Positions 33,777-46,986 of a DNA stretch of 64,000 nt are shown here, in pieces. The stretch's first letter is position 1. Every line of letters begins with the position of its first letter. The stretch is from Mimachlamys varia. Lineage: Eukaryota > Mollusca > Bivalvia > Pectinida > Pectinidae. Position numbers and translations under genes: made by a program. The notes under the pieces were generated by a model. The model saw only the letters and a program-made list of their open reading frames with translations. It did not search any database and was not told the origin of the DNA. Where the stretch lies: the NCBI GenBank assembly GCA_947623455.1, contig OX392534.1, forward strand, positions 7,078,001-7,142,000, in the 5' to 3' direction.

Positions 33777-36540
33777 TACAGTTGGTTTAATCAATGACCT
33801 GAGATATGTACTGAGCATTTCAGCTCTTAGTTTTTTAATGTATTTTAAACTGAAATGCCTGAAAGATATATGAAAAAGAAATCCTGTAACACCTGTAGAG
33901 ATGTCTCCCAGTCCGTCACATGGTCCATGATTGACAGGGGTATCACCTAGACTGTATTTCTGTTCCATTTATATTGTTAGACTCATTACTATAGATTCTC
34001 TGACATCTCCAGCCAAGCTGCTGGCAGACCATTGCATGTCATCCGTACATACAGGCGAAAGGAAATGGACGAAAGATGTCACATGGAGTCAGAAACAACA
34101 TGTGAATCTATTAATGGTGGATGGGAGCAATGTCCGTCAGTGACACTTTGAACTTAGGACCAGTCTGCCTAACTGAAACTAAACAATACAGAAGTAAGTG
34201 TTCATTCAGCTTTCATTGTCAATATCCTGACAGAAAATATGGAACTCACATGTCAATGCAGAAAATGACAATATATTTCCTCAGTTGATGGGACCTACAG
34301 TGTGAAAATGACAACAACAGTCGGACATCAGTATAACTGCAGAATTAGACTGACCAATGACCTTGGTAGAAAACTGGACATCATCACAAAATCATTTATA
34401 TCAACTCCGTTCATTCTCAGACTGACCGATCAGGGTCAAGCCCCTTCAAGCCAGACATACCAACATAAGCTATAAAATTCATCTTGATGCGAAATACATA
34501 ATCATAATGTTCACACATCCTGGAGAGCAATTAGGACTGCAAATAGGCATTTAACAGTTTGGGAAAGGCTCAAACGTATCACAAACTGTGAGGCGCTTCA
34601 GAATTGCTGTAGAACTTCAGAATAATGTACACAGTGCAGGGACATTTGACAAAAACTCTGGCAGAACCATAATAAAATCTCCAGTAGCACCAAGTGTTGG
34701 GATGGGTATGGCGTTATGATTATCAAATTTCCATTTACAATAGCATCTGCCACCTTACCAGGCTTAAAGCCCTGGAATGCTGGTTTTACCACTATCCACA
34801 GAGAAATGTGTCAAATTACGCTAGCTCATCTTTCAAATGTTTTGCCAATAAACTACTTCTGCCAAAAATTATGCAACTACCGTTATTGATTTCAAGTTAA
34901 ACTCCATTTGAAGCGAATTGTATTGTGTCATTTGTGAGTGTCAATACAAGTCATCTATCACAAAATCTAGTCATCCTTTCAGACAACCAGAGGAATATTA
35001 TTGCTGCAATTCTCTGCAAGTTTTATCCAAATCAACACCTTTTCTCCCAATCGGATGGTTCTGGTGACCTTGCGGAGAATAAAACTGTAGCATAATTGAT
35101 TCCAGCGAGGATCGTGTCACAAGATGCCACAGACGGCAGTCGATGCATACAGCGAGGATGATCAACCTCCAGGTTCCTGATGTGTTATATAACAACATTG
35201 AACAGAAAAACCTACAATAATTGCTAAATGAGGACAAAATTATGTACGTTTACGCCATCGCCCGGGGGAATCATTGTCTCATATCAAGTTTCTGTCATCA
35301 TCGAGTCTAAAGTCTACGTAAACAATTTTTTGGTTTCCCTATAAAACCCGTTCTCATGTAGTTACTTTCAAAAAAATTTCACACAAAAACAAGTTTAATC
35401 AAAACCAGAAATAGTTCTCAATTTTATTATTACAATTTTCTTGATTTACATTGGATAGATAAACCAAGTAACTTTTTTTCACCTGTTTTCTCCCTGATCT
35501 CCGCCTGAAATTGTATTAAACATTCTTCTGGTTTCCGACATAAATCTTACATTAGATAATTACTCGCGAGGTTCAGGTTTCATTGCAATCCTTTGATCTG
35601 TCGTCAAGCAACCGCAACAAAAAATCCCGCACTGATCATCCATTCCAACAGGCGATGATAATAATATTGGCCAATCATAATTCCGGGATCTATAATCTTG
35701 CTTTTTATTTATATTTGATTCAATATACACTTTTTGCAAATACTGCACATCATATCCACATTCAAGAATCCCTAGTGAACTTTCCAGGATATCCCACAAT
35801 GCCCCTCTGCATAATTAAACAATCAAAGTAAGATTGCACCTTCAATATTGTGTGGTGAGATTTAACCCTTGGCAATCCTCAATGTTTTAATCACGATTTT
35901 CTGACTGACTTCTATACCCACATCTTTAATAATAAATTTCTTGCTACTTTCATTATCTACGCTTCAGCTATCTACATCTCCCGTATCTATTGCAGACATT
36001 GCATTCCAAACACCATAAACTCTACTGCTTTCATCATCGCCTTTTGAATCTTTTATGAAAATAGTGGCAATAAAATTAAAACATGCGAGAAAACAATTGA
36101 TCAGGTGATTCTGTTGTGTTTGAAATGTTCCTTACTTACACAAAATCTCGTAAACATTGTACCTAACAGAGATCAAGACACAGACTGGAATACAAGCAGA
36201 CGCTCATTCCAAAAATAACATTGTAAGAACTGTTATCTTTGGTGATAAGAGTTACACATTCTTTTGATCTTATAAACACAATACCCATAAAACAACTTAC
36301 CTGTACCGTACCTGTATTATACCTGTATCGTACCTGTATCCCTGTCCTTTTCTTTTCAAATTGTGTAAGGGAAGCAACTCTTACAACTTTAGAATATCAT
36401 TAACAATTAAAATACAAACATGTAAATTTAATTTCATCAATTTTGTTATTTCAGATGAATTTAGGTATCAAATACAGTAAGTATGAAAGCACCACCATGC
36501 TGCCCTCCTTTCCCTTATAATTACTGACCCTCTATAAAGA
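33777..36540. other. Long noncoding stretch
   Basis: There is no supported gene. A short TACCTGTA-based repeat (four copies of ACCTGTA with 3-7 bp between) lies at about 36300-36345. Open frames at 34998-35237 (-) and 35560-35831 (both strands) lack domains. Confidence 0.4.
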
Positions 36541-36925
36541 ATGTGATGGTTCACATGTGATATAGCTTTACCCTGTCACCCCTGAAGACACCTCTAGTGT
36601 GATGGTCCACATGTGATATAGCTTTAACCTGTCACCCCTGAAGACACCTCTAGTGTGATGGTCCACATGTGATATAGCTTTAACCTGTCACCCCTGAAGA
36701 CACCTCTAGTGTGATGGTCCACATGTGATATAGCTTTAATCTGTCACCCCTGAAGACACCACTAGTGTGATGGTCCACATGTGATATAGCTTTAACCTGT
36801 CACCCCTGAAAACACCACTAATGTGACGGTCCACATGTGATATAGCTTTTAACCTGTCACCCCTGAAGACACCACTAATGTGACGGTCCACATGTGATAC
36901 AGTTTACCCTGTCACCCCTGAAGAA
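36541..36925. repeat. 54-bp tandem repeat, 7 copies
   Basis: Seven copies of a unit containing GTGATGGTCCACATGTGATA, TAGCTTTAACC and TGTCACCCCTGAAGACACC. The end copies are the most diverged; the last has lost part of the TAGCTTTAA segment. No stop-free frame crosses the array. Confidence 0.92.
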
Positions 36926-38560
36926 ACACTTGAACTGCCCCCAAAGATTGGAATACATGCAGTCCTTTATGAAATTTCAGGGTAGAACAAGTTAAACTAT
37001 TGGTTTAAGGACTTTTAAAGGTTGAGGTGCAAAAAATAACCATGTGGGATATTTGAGGTGTTATAATTGTGTCCCAATCAAGTCAGGTGTTGTATAATTA
37101 TAGTTTACTAGCTTATAGTTCAGAGAAGCTGCAACAGAGGTCAAAGTTCAATTCCTCCACCAGGAAATATGGAAGTCACAGGAATTTGTTTGAAGGGGAT
37201 AAACATATACTTCCTTTCACAACAGAATGCAAGCATAGATTGGTAGATTTTTCCTCAGTGTATAAAAAACCTACTCTTTCAATCATATTCTAATATCTAT
37301 TCTAACGGATAGCAGTAGCCTTTGAACAATATTTAGATACAAAAATTCAAAAATTTGTGATAGATCCATGATTACCATGGTCTGTCAACTGTATATTCAT
37401 CAGTTGTCAAAACCCGAAAACATCTGGATAAAAGTTTCTGGCTGAATGGTAATGAATCAGATCTTAATGTGTACTTATAGCAGAGCCCCATGTCGATATC
37501 AAAAAAGAATTACAAATCATGTCCCCCCACATAAATGTCCACACATATTTCCTGTATATGTTCATGCTGTTAAATCTTTTTGCTGTACTAGCAGATCCAA
37601 GAAATGGGATTAGGTTCATACAAACTCCCGTCTTAACACAAAGAAGAGTATGGTCAAATAGTAGCCGGAATTCATCCCAATTTTTTCACAACAGACACAC
37701 ACACAAATTTAGATATAAAACTGGCAACACATAATGAGAACTGTACAGAATTAAAATCATAATATCACTTGCTTTTTAATATTTTTGCAACACAGAACTG
37801 TTTTTTGACAAAACCAGGGTCCACATATATCCGCCAGTCTATAGATATTCTAGGGGTTGGTGACTTTTGCTCTTCTGTGTAATGTGTACTTTATTGTAAT
37901 ATTCTAAATCCTGATCGTTGAAGAGAAATGTTGGTATCATCATTTGATCAATAATGCAGCCAGATATTGCCTAGTTGCCAGCTCTGATCACTGTTAAAAC
38001 AACGATAGCGGGAAATATACTTTGACAGGTGAAAAAAATCCTATTTTACACAGATGCTGAACTTTGTGTTACCAGGTTGCAGTACCAGGCTACAATTGCC
38101 CAGCGCTGCTCTTTGAACACAGATTGTTATGGAAACACATGCAGTCCAAACCCTCATGTGGATCAATGGTTTTCTTATCAGCTGGAAACAGTTCCCAAGC
38201 ATGCAATAGAGGTATTATGATGTTCTTACTTCTCCAGTTTACATAGTACAAAAATAAGTGTTCAAATGTATTGTCAACTGCCAAGGGGATCCTCCTATCA
38301 GATTAGGGTCCCGTGGGGTTAGCTATACCCATGCTCGTATATCTTACTTAAACAAAATATTGTTCCCTCCTTTTCCCTTGGAAGATCAATACTACAATGT
38401 ACCGTAAATGACCCAAGAAACACTACACAGATAAAAAAGCAAATTGTTGAAACATCATTAAAACAGGCAACTCCTATATTAAACATGTATATTTAGACAC
38501 CATGGATATCTTTTGTATATACCACATGACTTTCCATGATTTCTTCTTCTTTTGGCTCCC
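36926..38560. other. AT-rich noncoding sequence
   Basis: No gene or repeat family was recognised. A + frame at 37519 contains a hydrophobic stretch (YMFMLLNLFAVLA) followed by charged residues and resembles a signal peptide. No splice donor or homology supports it. Confidence 0.4.
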
Positions 38561-38632
38561 GAACCAACAACACTACACGAACCAACAACACTACACGAAC
38601 CAACAACACTACACGAACCAATTCAACTACAC
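38561..38632. repeat. 18-bp tandem repeat, 4 copies
   Basis: Four copies of GAACCAACAACACTACAC; the last copy is altered to GAACCAATTCAACTACAC. Confidence 0.92.
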
Positions 38633-41415
38633 AGACTACAAACACTTTTACTGAATTTCTGATTACATTTTTATTTTTGAAATTTGAATACTTTCAGATA
38701 ACATAATGAAAACATTTATTTGTGTTTTTACTTTGCTATGACTGCTGATTTTGCAAACATAGGAGAAATTCCAATAATAACTTTTTTAGCATATTCCATA
38801 TTTTCATTAGAGATAGCACATACAGAAACAAAAAACTGGGTGAAGGAATAGTTTTTGAGATGTCTTTTGAATTGACTTGGCAGGAATTGGTAATAACCTG
38901 GAATATATTCATGAGGATAAACTACACATTATCACAACCTCAATATATTGTTAAATTCGTACTATCTTTTGTCTGTTGTTAAAACTTCAATGAAATTATG
39001 AATAGAGACCAAAGTAAAAATCTATAACAATATTTAATATATTATTTATTTCTGTTTAGCTCCAGCTTGTCTTGGCAATGGTGACTGCTGTTATCAACCT
39101 GAAGAAAATCTAGCCATTCAGAAAATAGGGCATCTAAACTCAGTTACTCCAGCTATGAACTCATGAATTTTCTCCAAAGGCAAGCGTTATTAGATTTTTG
39201 TTTTCCGTATTGACGAGAACGGAACCCAAGAGAGTTCTGACAGTGTCTCTGTCATTGGGAAGCTTGTAAGACAGCGTTAAAAGCTGGAGTGACCTATGAA
39301 CTTCCGCACCTCACAGCTTCCACAATCTCCTCACTACAATCCCCGATGACACGGTGCAAATGTCAAAAGCTGTTTTCCAAGCCGCCGATCAATAACCTTG
39401 ACCACTGGTCAGTTCCACTGGTCACTCCATCACGACTGCATGGTGGACGAACACATGGGACCCGCTTGACCAACGGGGATGCGGGGAAATTGAATTGTCG
39501 TGTGATTGTGTTTTGCGACAGGGAAAATTACTGGGGCTATAATACAATATTTACCAGCCTTTGTGTTCGGGTGACGAAGTCTGTTAAGACGAGAATGGCG
39601 GGTAATGTGATTTCCATCTATCTCAGTGTGCGGGGACAATGAGTAAGTTAGGATAGGAATAATATTGGTAGTGAAGGTCACAATCAAACTAGACATCCAT
39701 CAACTCTACTGATATAGCAAGGTTTTCACTGTTAATATGTGTCTCCAGGCAGAACGGACCTCTTTAAACAAAAGCTTCTTTGTATGTCTATAAAATTTTG
39801 TAATAAAAATGTTTTGGAATATTTTATGTTATACAGATGATTGTTTTATATGACGTGGGATTCTAGTATGAGTTGTAAGCCGGGGGCTATTCCTAGCGGA
39901 TTCAATCCAAAGTTTTTAAACTTGCAGCTTTTTTTATTGCAATATTTCACCTTATAAAACATTCGTAAAATGACGGACATGTTCAATACATTAGCTTTAA
40001 AAGAAATTATTTTGGAAATTATGCCCAAATTCAATTTGATTACTCATCAGTCAAAACTGTTGCAATTAAGTAAAAGTCATATTTCCTAAGGTGTACAAGC
40101 GAAGATAGTATTTTTATTCTTTAAACAATCATTTCTCTTGTCATCTCCAACAAGGAAATAAAACTTTTAGCCAACCTTGATATGAAATATGACATTAAAT
40201 TAACCTTGGAATGAGACAAAGTTGATCCAAATCAGGAAGAAGCCAGTTTATCAGTAAGTTCTGTCATTATTTGTTATTAAACAAGAAACCCTAATTTTCT
40301 GCTTGTCATTTGTCCATTCCTAATACCATCAAATGGTACTGAAGACACCTACCTTACACAGACCAGAACAAACAGCAGAAGGGGACAGCCATCTTAAGCG
40401 AAAGTTATAATTAGATATTGCTGCGTCAGAACTACGTTTTACTGAATAACATGACATTACCAAAACAGAAAGAAAAATACCCAAAATTTTTGTCGTGGTA
40501 ATGTGTTGAAAATAATTTAAATCCAAAATAAAACATACGTTAAGCGAGATTTAAGTCTTTTAAAATTCATTTTCTTGGAAGAATTATCAGATAATTTTGC
40601 CGATAATCCTAGCAACAAAACAAATGTCAAGCTATAACTGAGTTTAGTGTTGAGGAATCCGGAACTATAACGCCAGGCGACATCCAGTCTGTCTCCAGTG
40701 ACTGAACAAGATTGTACGAGAATTATCAACGTCGTGTGATTGTACGAGAATTATCAATGTGCCATCCACACTACGCGTAAAGTGCTAACAATTGAAGAGT
40801 ATTTCAAACATTTTTCTTTTGAAATTTGATCAAAAGGAAAATTTGTGTTGATCGTGTAGAAATGTTTGTCGCTACTGCTTCTTCCCTACATCAAGTTTCA
40901 CTCACCGATTAAAGCATGTGCACAAATCATGTGGGAATTTCCGACCAACAAACTTGCGCAACACAAAATGCATTTTGTCGAGCATGTTTTTTGTGAGAGC
41001 TCTAGCTCCCAAAAGACCTTCCTTGCTATTTGTTTCATCCAGAGAAGCAATCAAAATGTCAATATTTTTAATGGAATTTTTAAAGAAAGAAAAAAATATC
41101 TCCTTTAATTTCAAACCTTGTCAAACGATTTTAGAAAGAAATATGTGATTTGGGTTATCAGATGGCAAAAGGAAATGAAAAATTTGAACTGATTACAGCA
41201 GACTACTTCATACTTAACAGTCTCAGGTGGACTGGAGGTACAAACTTCATAAAAGAAGGGGAAATAAACAAGCCAATTCGTAGAATAAATATCCCCCTCT
41301 TTCCCTCCTATTGTAAGGGGGTAATCATATTGTAGGTAAAAATCTTTTGTAATTTTCATGCTGTTGACACAAGATGTATTGCTTAGAAATCGAACAAAAC
41401 CTAAATCCAATACAC
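38633..41415. other. Noncoding with a 23-bp direct duplication
   Basis: GATTGTACGAGAATTATCAA plus three more bases occurs at 40710-40732 and 40738-40760 with one mismatch. An open + frame of 117 codons at 39289-39642 is somewhat GC-richer than its surroundings but shows no domain. No other feature is supported. Confidence 0.4.
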
Positions 41416-41820
41416 AGATTGGGATAATATTTGTTGCTGTGATTGCAAGGAAACGTTAATCAAGGGGGCATAACTACTCCAAAAAAAGTCTGCAAAAATG
41501 GCGATTAAACTTAGCCAAGCCCTTGAGGCCATTAATCTTTTTACCAAATTTCATAAAATCGGATAATATTTGTTGTCTTTATTACACGGAAATTAACGAA
41601 AGGAAATGACATATTTCGTTAATTAAAGGGCCATAACTCTGCCAAATAACATCTGGCAGAAGTTTCTACTGACTTGGCCGAGCCCTTTAGGCACTTTACC
41701 TTGTAACCAAGTTTCAAGAAAATCAGATAAGATTTGCTGCCGTTATTGCATGGAATCAAAGTGTGACCGACAGACGGACGGACAGACGAATAACCCAATT
41801 CAATACCCCCTGGCAACGTA
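41416..41820. mobile_element. Dispersed repeat with an internal two-unit structure
   Basis: Two related segments of roughly 115 bp follow one another: about 41463-41577 with GGGGGCATAACTACTCC and ATTTCATAAAATCGGATAAT, and about 41626-41740 with GGGCCATAACTCTGCC and AGTTTCAAGAAAATCAGATA. The right end is a purine-rich GACAGACGGACGGACAGACG tract. I recognise this CATAACTC...GACGGACGGACAGACG layout as a frequent repeat in mollusc genomes, from memory only. It has no coding content. Confidence 0.5.
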
Positions 41821-42889
41821 GCTATATCAATAGACATACGGAATGCCAAAAAAAAATTTGGAGACAAAATAATGCTACTTAACTGGAACAGCTAAAATTC
41901 GGTTCTAGTGACCACAATATTCACGATACAGATTTCTACATTACCCGTCGGTCTGAGCTACCTTATTTTGTGGTAAGATGCTGCATCGAATGCATGGCTA
42001 AATCTAAAATTTACCCTGAACCTCAGAATACAAAAATGGCTGAAATGTTTTACTTCGATGTAGAAATTAGCAGTAATTATCCCGTAACTACCAGTAATGA
42101 AGCAACCGTCCAGAATGTTTCTGGCCAACGAGTCAATAATGGCAATCAAGATGGTGAGAGATAAAAAAAGGAAATCTATTTTGGTGCTTTGTTGTGTGAG
42201 GTAATGGGCATGTTTTCCATCTTCTCCGGCTCGCTGTGACAAAATGCCTATCTCTCATTGATGGAGGACCTAGCGTCAAAATTGTCCTATCCTGATCTAA
42301 CGTTGGTCGCCCTTGATTGATTTTAACTGAGATAATCGCTGAATGACATGCTCTAACGGTCAGAATTAGGACAGGATTGGACACAAGAACAAGCTAAAAG
42401 CATTCTGCTGGATAAAATTGTAGGGCCGCGTAGAATGGGGTGTGACTCAGTATCAAACAAGTCTGAACATTCCGTTAGAACAAGACAGTAGGATGCGGGA
42501 AAATTTGATAATGACAAACAGGAGAAATGATTGCCTTAGCTAATTAGTATTCAGAGAATGTGTGATGAAGATTAACATGTAGCTTGTCGCACTGCCTGTA
42601 CAACATAATGACCACAGCGCTGTGCTCCCTGTCCAATACGACAACATTTTACACAAAATCACACACAAGATTGCTCTAATTGATATCTGAGTAGAATTTA
42701 ATAATAGTCTTCACTATTTCAAAATTTGACCATGGTCAACCTTTACTCTTTGTAAGTTACAAACGTAAAAACAACAACTGTGATCATTGTCCAGCTCCTT
42801 TTTAAATAAGAAACCGATTAACATTTACTGTCTAACTCTTAAAGTTTGTTGAATGATTAAAATATCACATTCAAATTCTTAAGAAAACA
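41821..42889. other. Noncoding sequence
   Basis: Overlapping frames at 41958-42384 on both strands are open but have no recognisable domain or splice context. Confidence 0.4.
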
Positions 42890-43185
42890 CTTACTACCAA
42901 GGGACACAACTCCAACACAACAACTGGTAAGGTAGTATCTAACTTTAAGGGAGATAACTCTAACATGAACCACAGGTATCATATTAACTTAAGGGAGTAT
43001 ATTACCTTAAGGGAGACAACTTTAACCCAAACAACAGGTGTCATGTGTAAGGTAGCATGTAATCTAAAGGGAGATAACTTTAACAAAAACCCAAGGTATT
43101 ACGTGGAAGGTAGTATATAGCCTGAAGGGAGATAACTTTAACCCAAATTACAGGTATGATGCATGTGTAAGGTAGTATGTATCCT
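42890..43185. repeat. About 58-bp diverged tandem repeat, 5 copies
   Basis: The unit contains AAGGGAGATAACTTTAACCC, then ACAGGTAT and GTAAGGTAGTATGTA. Copies differ by several substitutions and small indels, so the array is older than most others here. It carries the AAGGGAGATAA motif. Confidence 0.82.
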
Positions 43186-44170
43186 TAAAGGAACAAAAGG
43201 CGCAAGTATCTTTCATGTTGTTGGACATAAGATGACTGTCCTTGTGAGGTTTTTCCTTTTTTTTTCTTCAAGTAGACATAGAAATAGAAAATAAATTGAA
43301 TTTCCTGTTAAAAGCATTTATTTAAAAAAAATGATCAAAAAACTTGAAAGCCCCAGGGCATTTTTTTCCACAGACGCACAAAAACAGAGTCTGTCTACGA
43401 AAAAAAGTGAAACACTCATCTAGCTGAAAAAAACTCCACAAAATATATACCTGGTAATGAAGTTCAATGCCAGTTGGTGCTTTAGAGTCACGATATTCAG
43501 GGATAAAACATTTAAAATGTCTGCCTTAAAAAGGTGGGATTGGTTAAAGAGGCGTTTTTTTGTGAAGCCGTTAGTCATCAGATTGCATAGTCCAACACTG
43601 ACACTGAGTCACCAGATTTAACAGTTTTCTCTTGATTGAGAATCCAACACATCATCCTTACCGTATGAAAATCTGGTACATATTTACATCTACAAACATG
43701 CAAACCCATCATTAGAATGTCAATCCTCACACAAAAAGCTATGCTTTTCTTGCTCAAATCTTCTTTCTACTGTGTGTACTTTTATAAAAAAATTTATTCC
43801 TGTCATAAAATGCACATATTTCATTGGTCCACCACTGTCACATGGCCGAACCTCGTAAATCCCACCTTATCATGCCATGAATTTCATCACAATGAAATGA
43901 TACGCTTGGTAATGTCATGACATAATTTAATAATTTCCAGAGATCCACAATTCTGATCATTTCAAATTACATTTTTTTTTAAAATCAATAATGGAATTTA
44001 TTTTTTTCAAAATGTTATTGTGTTTTTTTCTCTCAACTCAACGGAGTGACTCAATCTGTTAATTACTTGGTGAACAAAACAATTATTATTGAATATGCTC
44101 TAAATCTGTCAGTCTAATAAGGTAGAAGAATTCGACTAAAACATACCTAATCACACTCAAACTTTGTATA
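43186..44170. other. AT-rich noncoding sequence
   Basis: Long A and T runs are present. No gene or repeat family was recognised. Confidence 0.5.
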
Positions 44171-44590
44171 TGGTTTGGTAATTATCTCCCTTATCTTCCT
44201 CAGCTTCCCATAAAATATTTCCTATAAAAAAGATTATCTTCTCATACCTTTCTCAAATAACTATAAAGTATTGTCCTTTGTGAGATGATTATCTCCCCTT
44301 AACTTCAACTCCTTATCAAACATTTTCCTGTGTTATCTTCCCTTACCATTTTAAACTTACCACATTTTTTTCAAATGTAAGAGGATTATCTCCCCTTACC
44401 TTCCTCAACTCCCTATAAAATAAGTTGCCTGATATATGATAGAGGATTATCTCCCCTTACTTTCCTCAACTCCCTATAAAGTAAGTTGTCTGATATATAA
44501 TAGAGGATTATCTCCCCTTACCTTCCTCAACTCCCTATAAAGTATTGTCCTATGTAAGAGGATTCCTTTCCTTACCTTCATCAACCACCT
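44171..44590. repeat. About 61-bp tandem repeat, about 7 copies
   Basis: The unit contains GAGGATTATCTCCCCTTACC, then TTCCTCAACTCCCTATAAAG. Three central copies (44376-44545) are nearly identical and the left copies are diverged. TTATCTCCCCTT is close to the reverse complement of the AAGGGAGATAA motif found in the arrays at 23402 and 42890. Confidence 0.88.
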
Positions 44591-45722
44591 CTAAGGCCCC
44601 TTGGAGGTGTGTGTGTGTGGGGGGGGGGGGGTTCAGACCTACCATTTACTAGTATACAAATGAATTCCTTTCACCCAAGGATGTTTCAGGCCGAATAAAC
44701 AGATTTGGTCAAAATAAGCTAACAGGAAAAGTTGATGGACGCTTTGCCAGGGCATAAACTCGCTTGCTCTTTGTGAAGGTGTGCTAAAAAGGCAGAAAAT
44801 ACACCAAAATCTGTAATATTTCAAAATTTACAAATGTAACAGCATGATGTAAATTATTCTTCAGATTTTAACCCCGTACAAGACAAGTCTCCCAAGCAGA
44901 TTTAGTTTATGTGCAATCATGCTAATAGGGGGAGTACATGGGGTGGTAGTGAGGGCCTACTCTGTGGTAGCAGTCTGGACCAAATGTTGGTGAACAAGAC
45001 AAATGGGGCCATGGTAGCATCATCATTCAAATGTATTGCATGATTGTTCCCAGCAAATAGGGCCAATATGATTGGGCTGTGAGTATATATTGTTTGATTG
45101 GTCCTTGGATATAAAACCACCAGGTTTGTCCCCAGCTGTCCCAGTAAAGTGCATATAGGTTAACTTACAACATTGGGACCTGAAGTCCAAGTTAATTGGC
45201 AGACTTATTTCCTTACAACGTTCCAGTATATGTCCCAGTTTTTCCGATTTCCTTCACATTGTCCTGCTATATAAGACCAATAGTGCTGGGACCTGATTGC
45301 TCAAACAGTTGGGCTAGAATTTTTTGTCACTGCTATAAAACATGTTGCTGCTCTTTTTCTAAAGAAATGGCACTCTTGTACCCTACGGTGAAAGCTGTTC
45401 AATTAACCTCAAGGCCCACTGTTTAGCATTGGGAACAGGCACATTTATGATTGGTGGCAAATAATTTAGGAGAATAATGCAAAGTAATATGCAGAGAAGT
45501 CACTCAATTTATGTCTTGAAAAACAATCTAATAACCCACCAAAGATCAGAAAATTTTAAATTTGCATCATTCTCAAATCAGACATTACAATGAGAAGCCC
45601 TGTTGGCATTTGTCGGTCTTTGAATAATAAATCATCTTTCAGATACCAGTTAAGCTGAAAAAACATAACTGAATACTAGTAGTGGAGTAACAACTAATGT
45701 TTAGCTGAACGTGAACAAAATC
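44591..45722. other. Noncoding with a GT/G microsatellite
   Basis: A (GT)n tract running into a G run lies at about 44606-44631. Diverged segments with TTGGGACCTGAAGTCC and CTGGGACCTGATTGCTC at about 45173-45305 suggest an old duplication. No gene is supported. Confidence 0.45.
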
Positions 45723-46986
45723 TATAGTGAAGCCATCTTTATAAAGTGGAACACATCATAAAGTGGATGTCACTATACAGTAGATGTCTGTATAAAGTGG
45801 ATGTCTGTATAAGGTGGTTGTTTGTATAAAGTGGATGTCTGTATAAATTAAGTGAATGTCTGTATAGAATGAATGTCTGTATAAAGTGGATGTCTGTATA
45901 GAGTGAATGTCTGTTTAAAGTGGATGTCTGTATAAAGTGGATGTCTGTATAAAGTGGATATCTGTATAGAGTGAATGTCTGTATAAAGTGGATGTTTGTA
46001 TAAAGTGGATGTCTGTTTAAAGTGGATGTCTGTATTAAGTGATGTCTCTATAAAGTTGATGTCTCTATAAAGTAGATGTCTGTATAAAGTGGATGTCTAT
46101 ATATAAAGTGGATGTCTGTATAAAGTGGATGTCTATAAAGTTGATGTCTCTATAAAGTGGATGTCTGTATAAGGTAGATGTCTGTATAAAGTGGATGTCT
46201 GTATAGAGTGGATGTTTGTATAAAGTGGATGTCTGTATAGAGTGAATATCTGTATAAAGTGGATGTCTGTTTATAAAGTGGATGTCTGTATAATGTGGAT
46301 GTCTGTATAAAGTGGATGTCTGTATACAGTGGATGTCTGTATAAAGTGAATGTCTGTATAAAGTGATGTCTGTATAAAGTGGACATTTGTATAGAATGGA
46401 TGTCTGTATAAAGTGGATGTCCATATAAAGTGGATGTCCATATAAAGTGGAGGTCTGTTGATATCTATATAAAGGGGAGGTCTGTATAAAGTCGATGTTT
46501 GTATAAAGTGATGTCCATATAAAGTGGGTGTCTGTATAAAGTGATGTCTCTATAAAGTGGATGTCCATATAAAGTGGATATCCGTATATGGTGGGTGTCT
46601 GTATAAAATGGATGTCCGTATAAAGTGGATGTCCGTATAAAGTGGATGTCTGTATACAGTAGATGTCTGTATAAAGTGGATGTCTGTATACAGTAGATGT
46701 CCGTATAAAGTGGATGTCTGTATACTGTAGATGTCTGTATAAAGTGGATGTCTGTATAAAGTGGACATTTGTATAGAATGCATGTATGTATAAAGTGGAT
46801 GTCTGTATAAAGTGGATGTCTGTATACAGTAGATGTCTGTATACAGTGGATGTCTGTATAAAGTGGATGTCTATATAAAGTGGATGTCTATATAAAGTGA
46901 TGTCTGTATACAGTAGATGTCTGTATACAGTAGATGTCTGTATACAGTGGATGTCTGTATAAAGTGGATGTCTCTAAAAAGTGGAC
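45723..46986. repeat. 17-bp tandem repeat, about 70 copies, adjoining a foldback
   Basis: The unit is TATAAAGTGGATGTCTG with many point variants (ATACAGTAGATG, ATAGAGTGAATG) and occasional 14-16-bp copies. At the left edge is a 55-bp foldback (45723-45777): TATAGTGAAGCCATCTTTAT pairs with ATAAAGTGGATGTCACTATA. Its right arm contains the array's unit sequence. Minus-strand frames of up to 167 codons (IQTSTLYRHPLYTD-type) arise because three 17-bp units make 51 bp without stops. They are not genes. Confidence 0.9.

Noticed and set aside
39289..39642. 117-codon + frame
   Set aside because: No recognisable domain. It ends at TGA inside a donor-like TGAGTAAGT, but no acceptor or homology supports an exon.
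46065..46783. Minus-strand frames of up to 167 codons
   Set aside because: They come from the 17-bp array, where three units make a stop-free 51-bp period.
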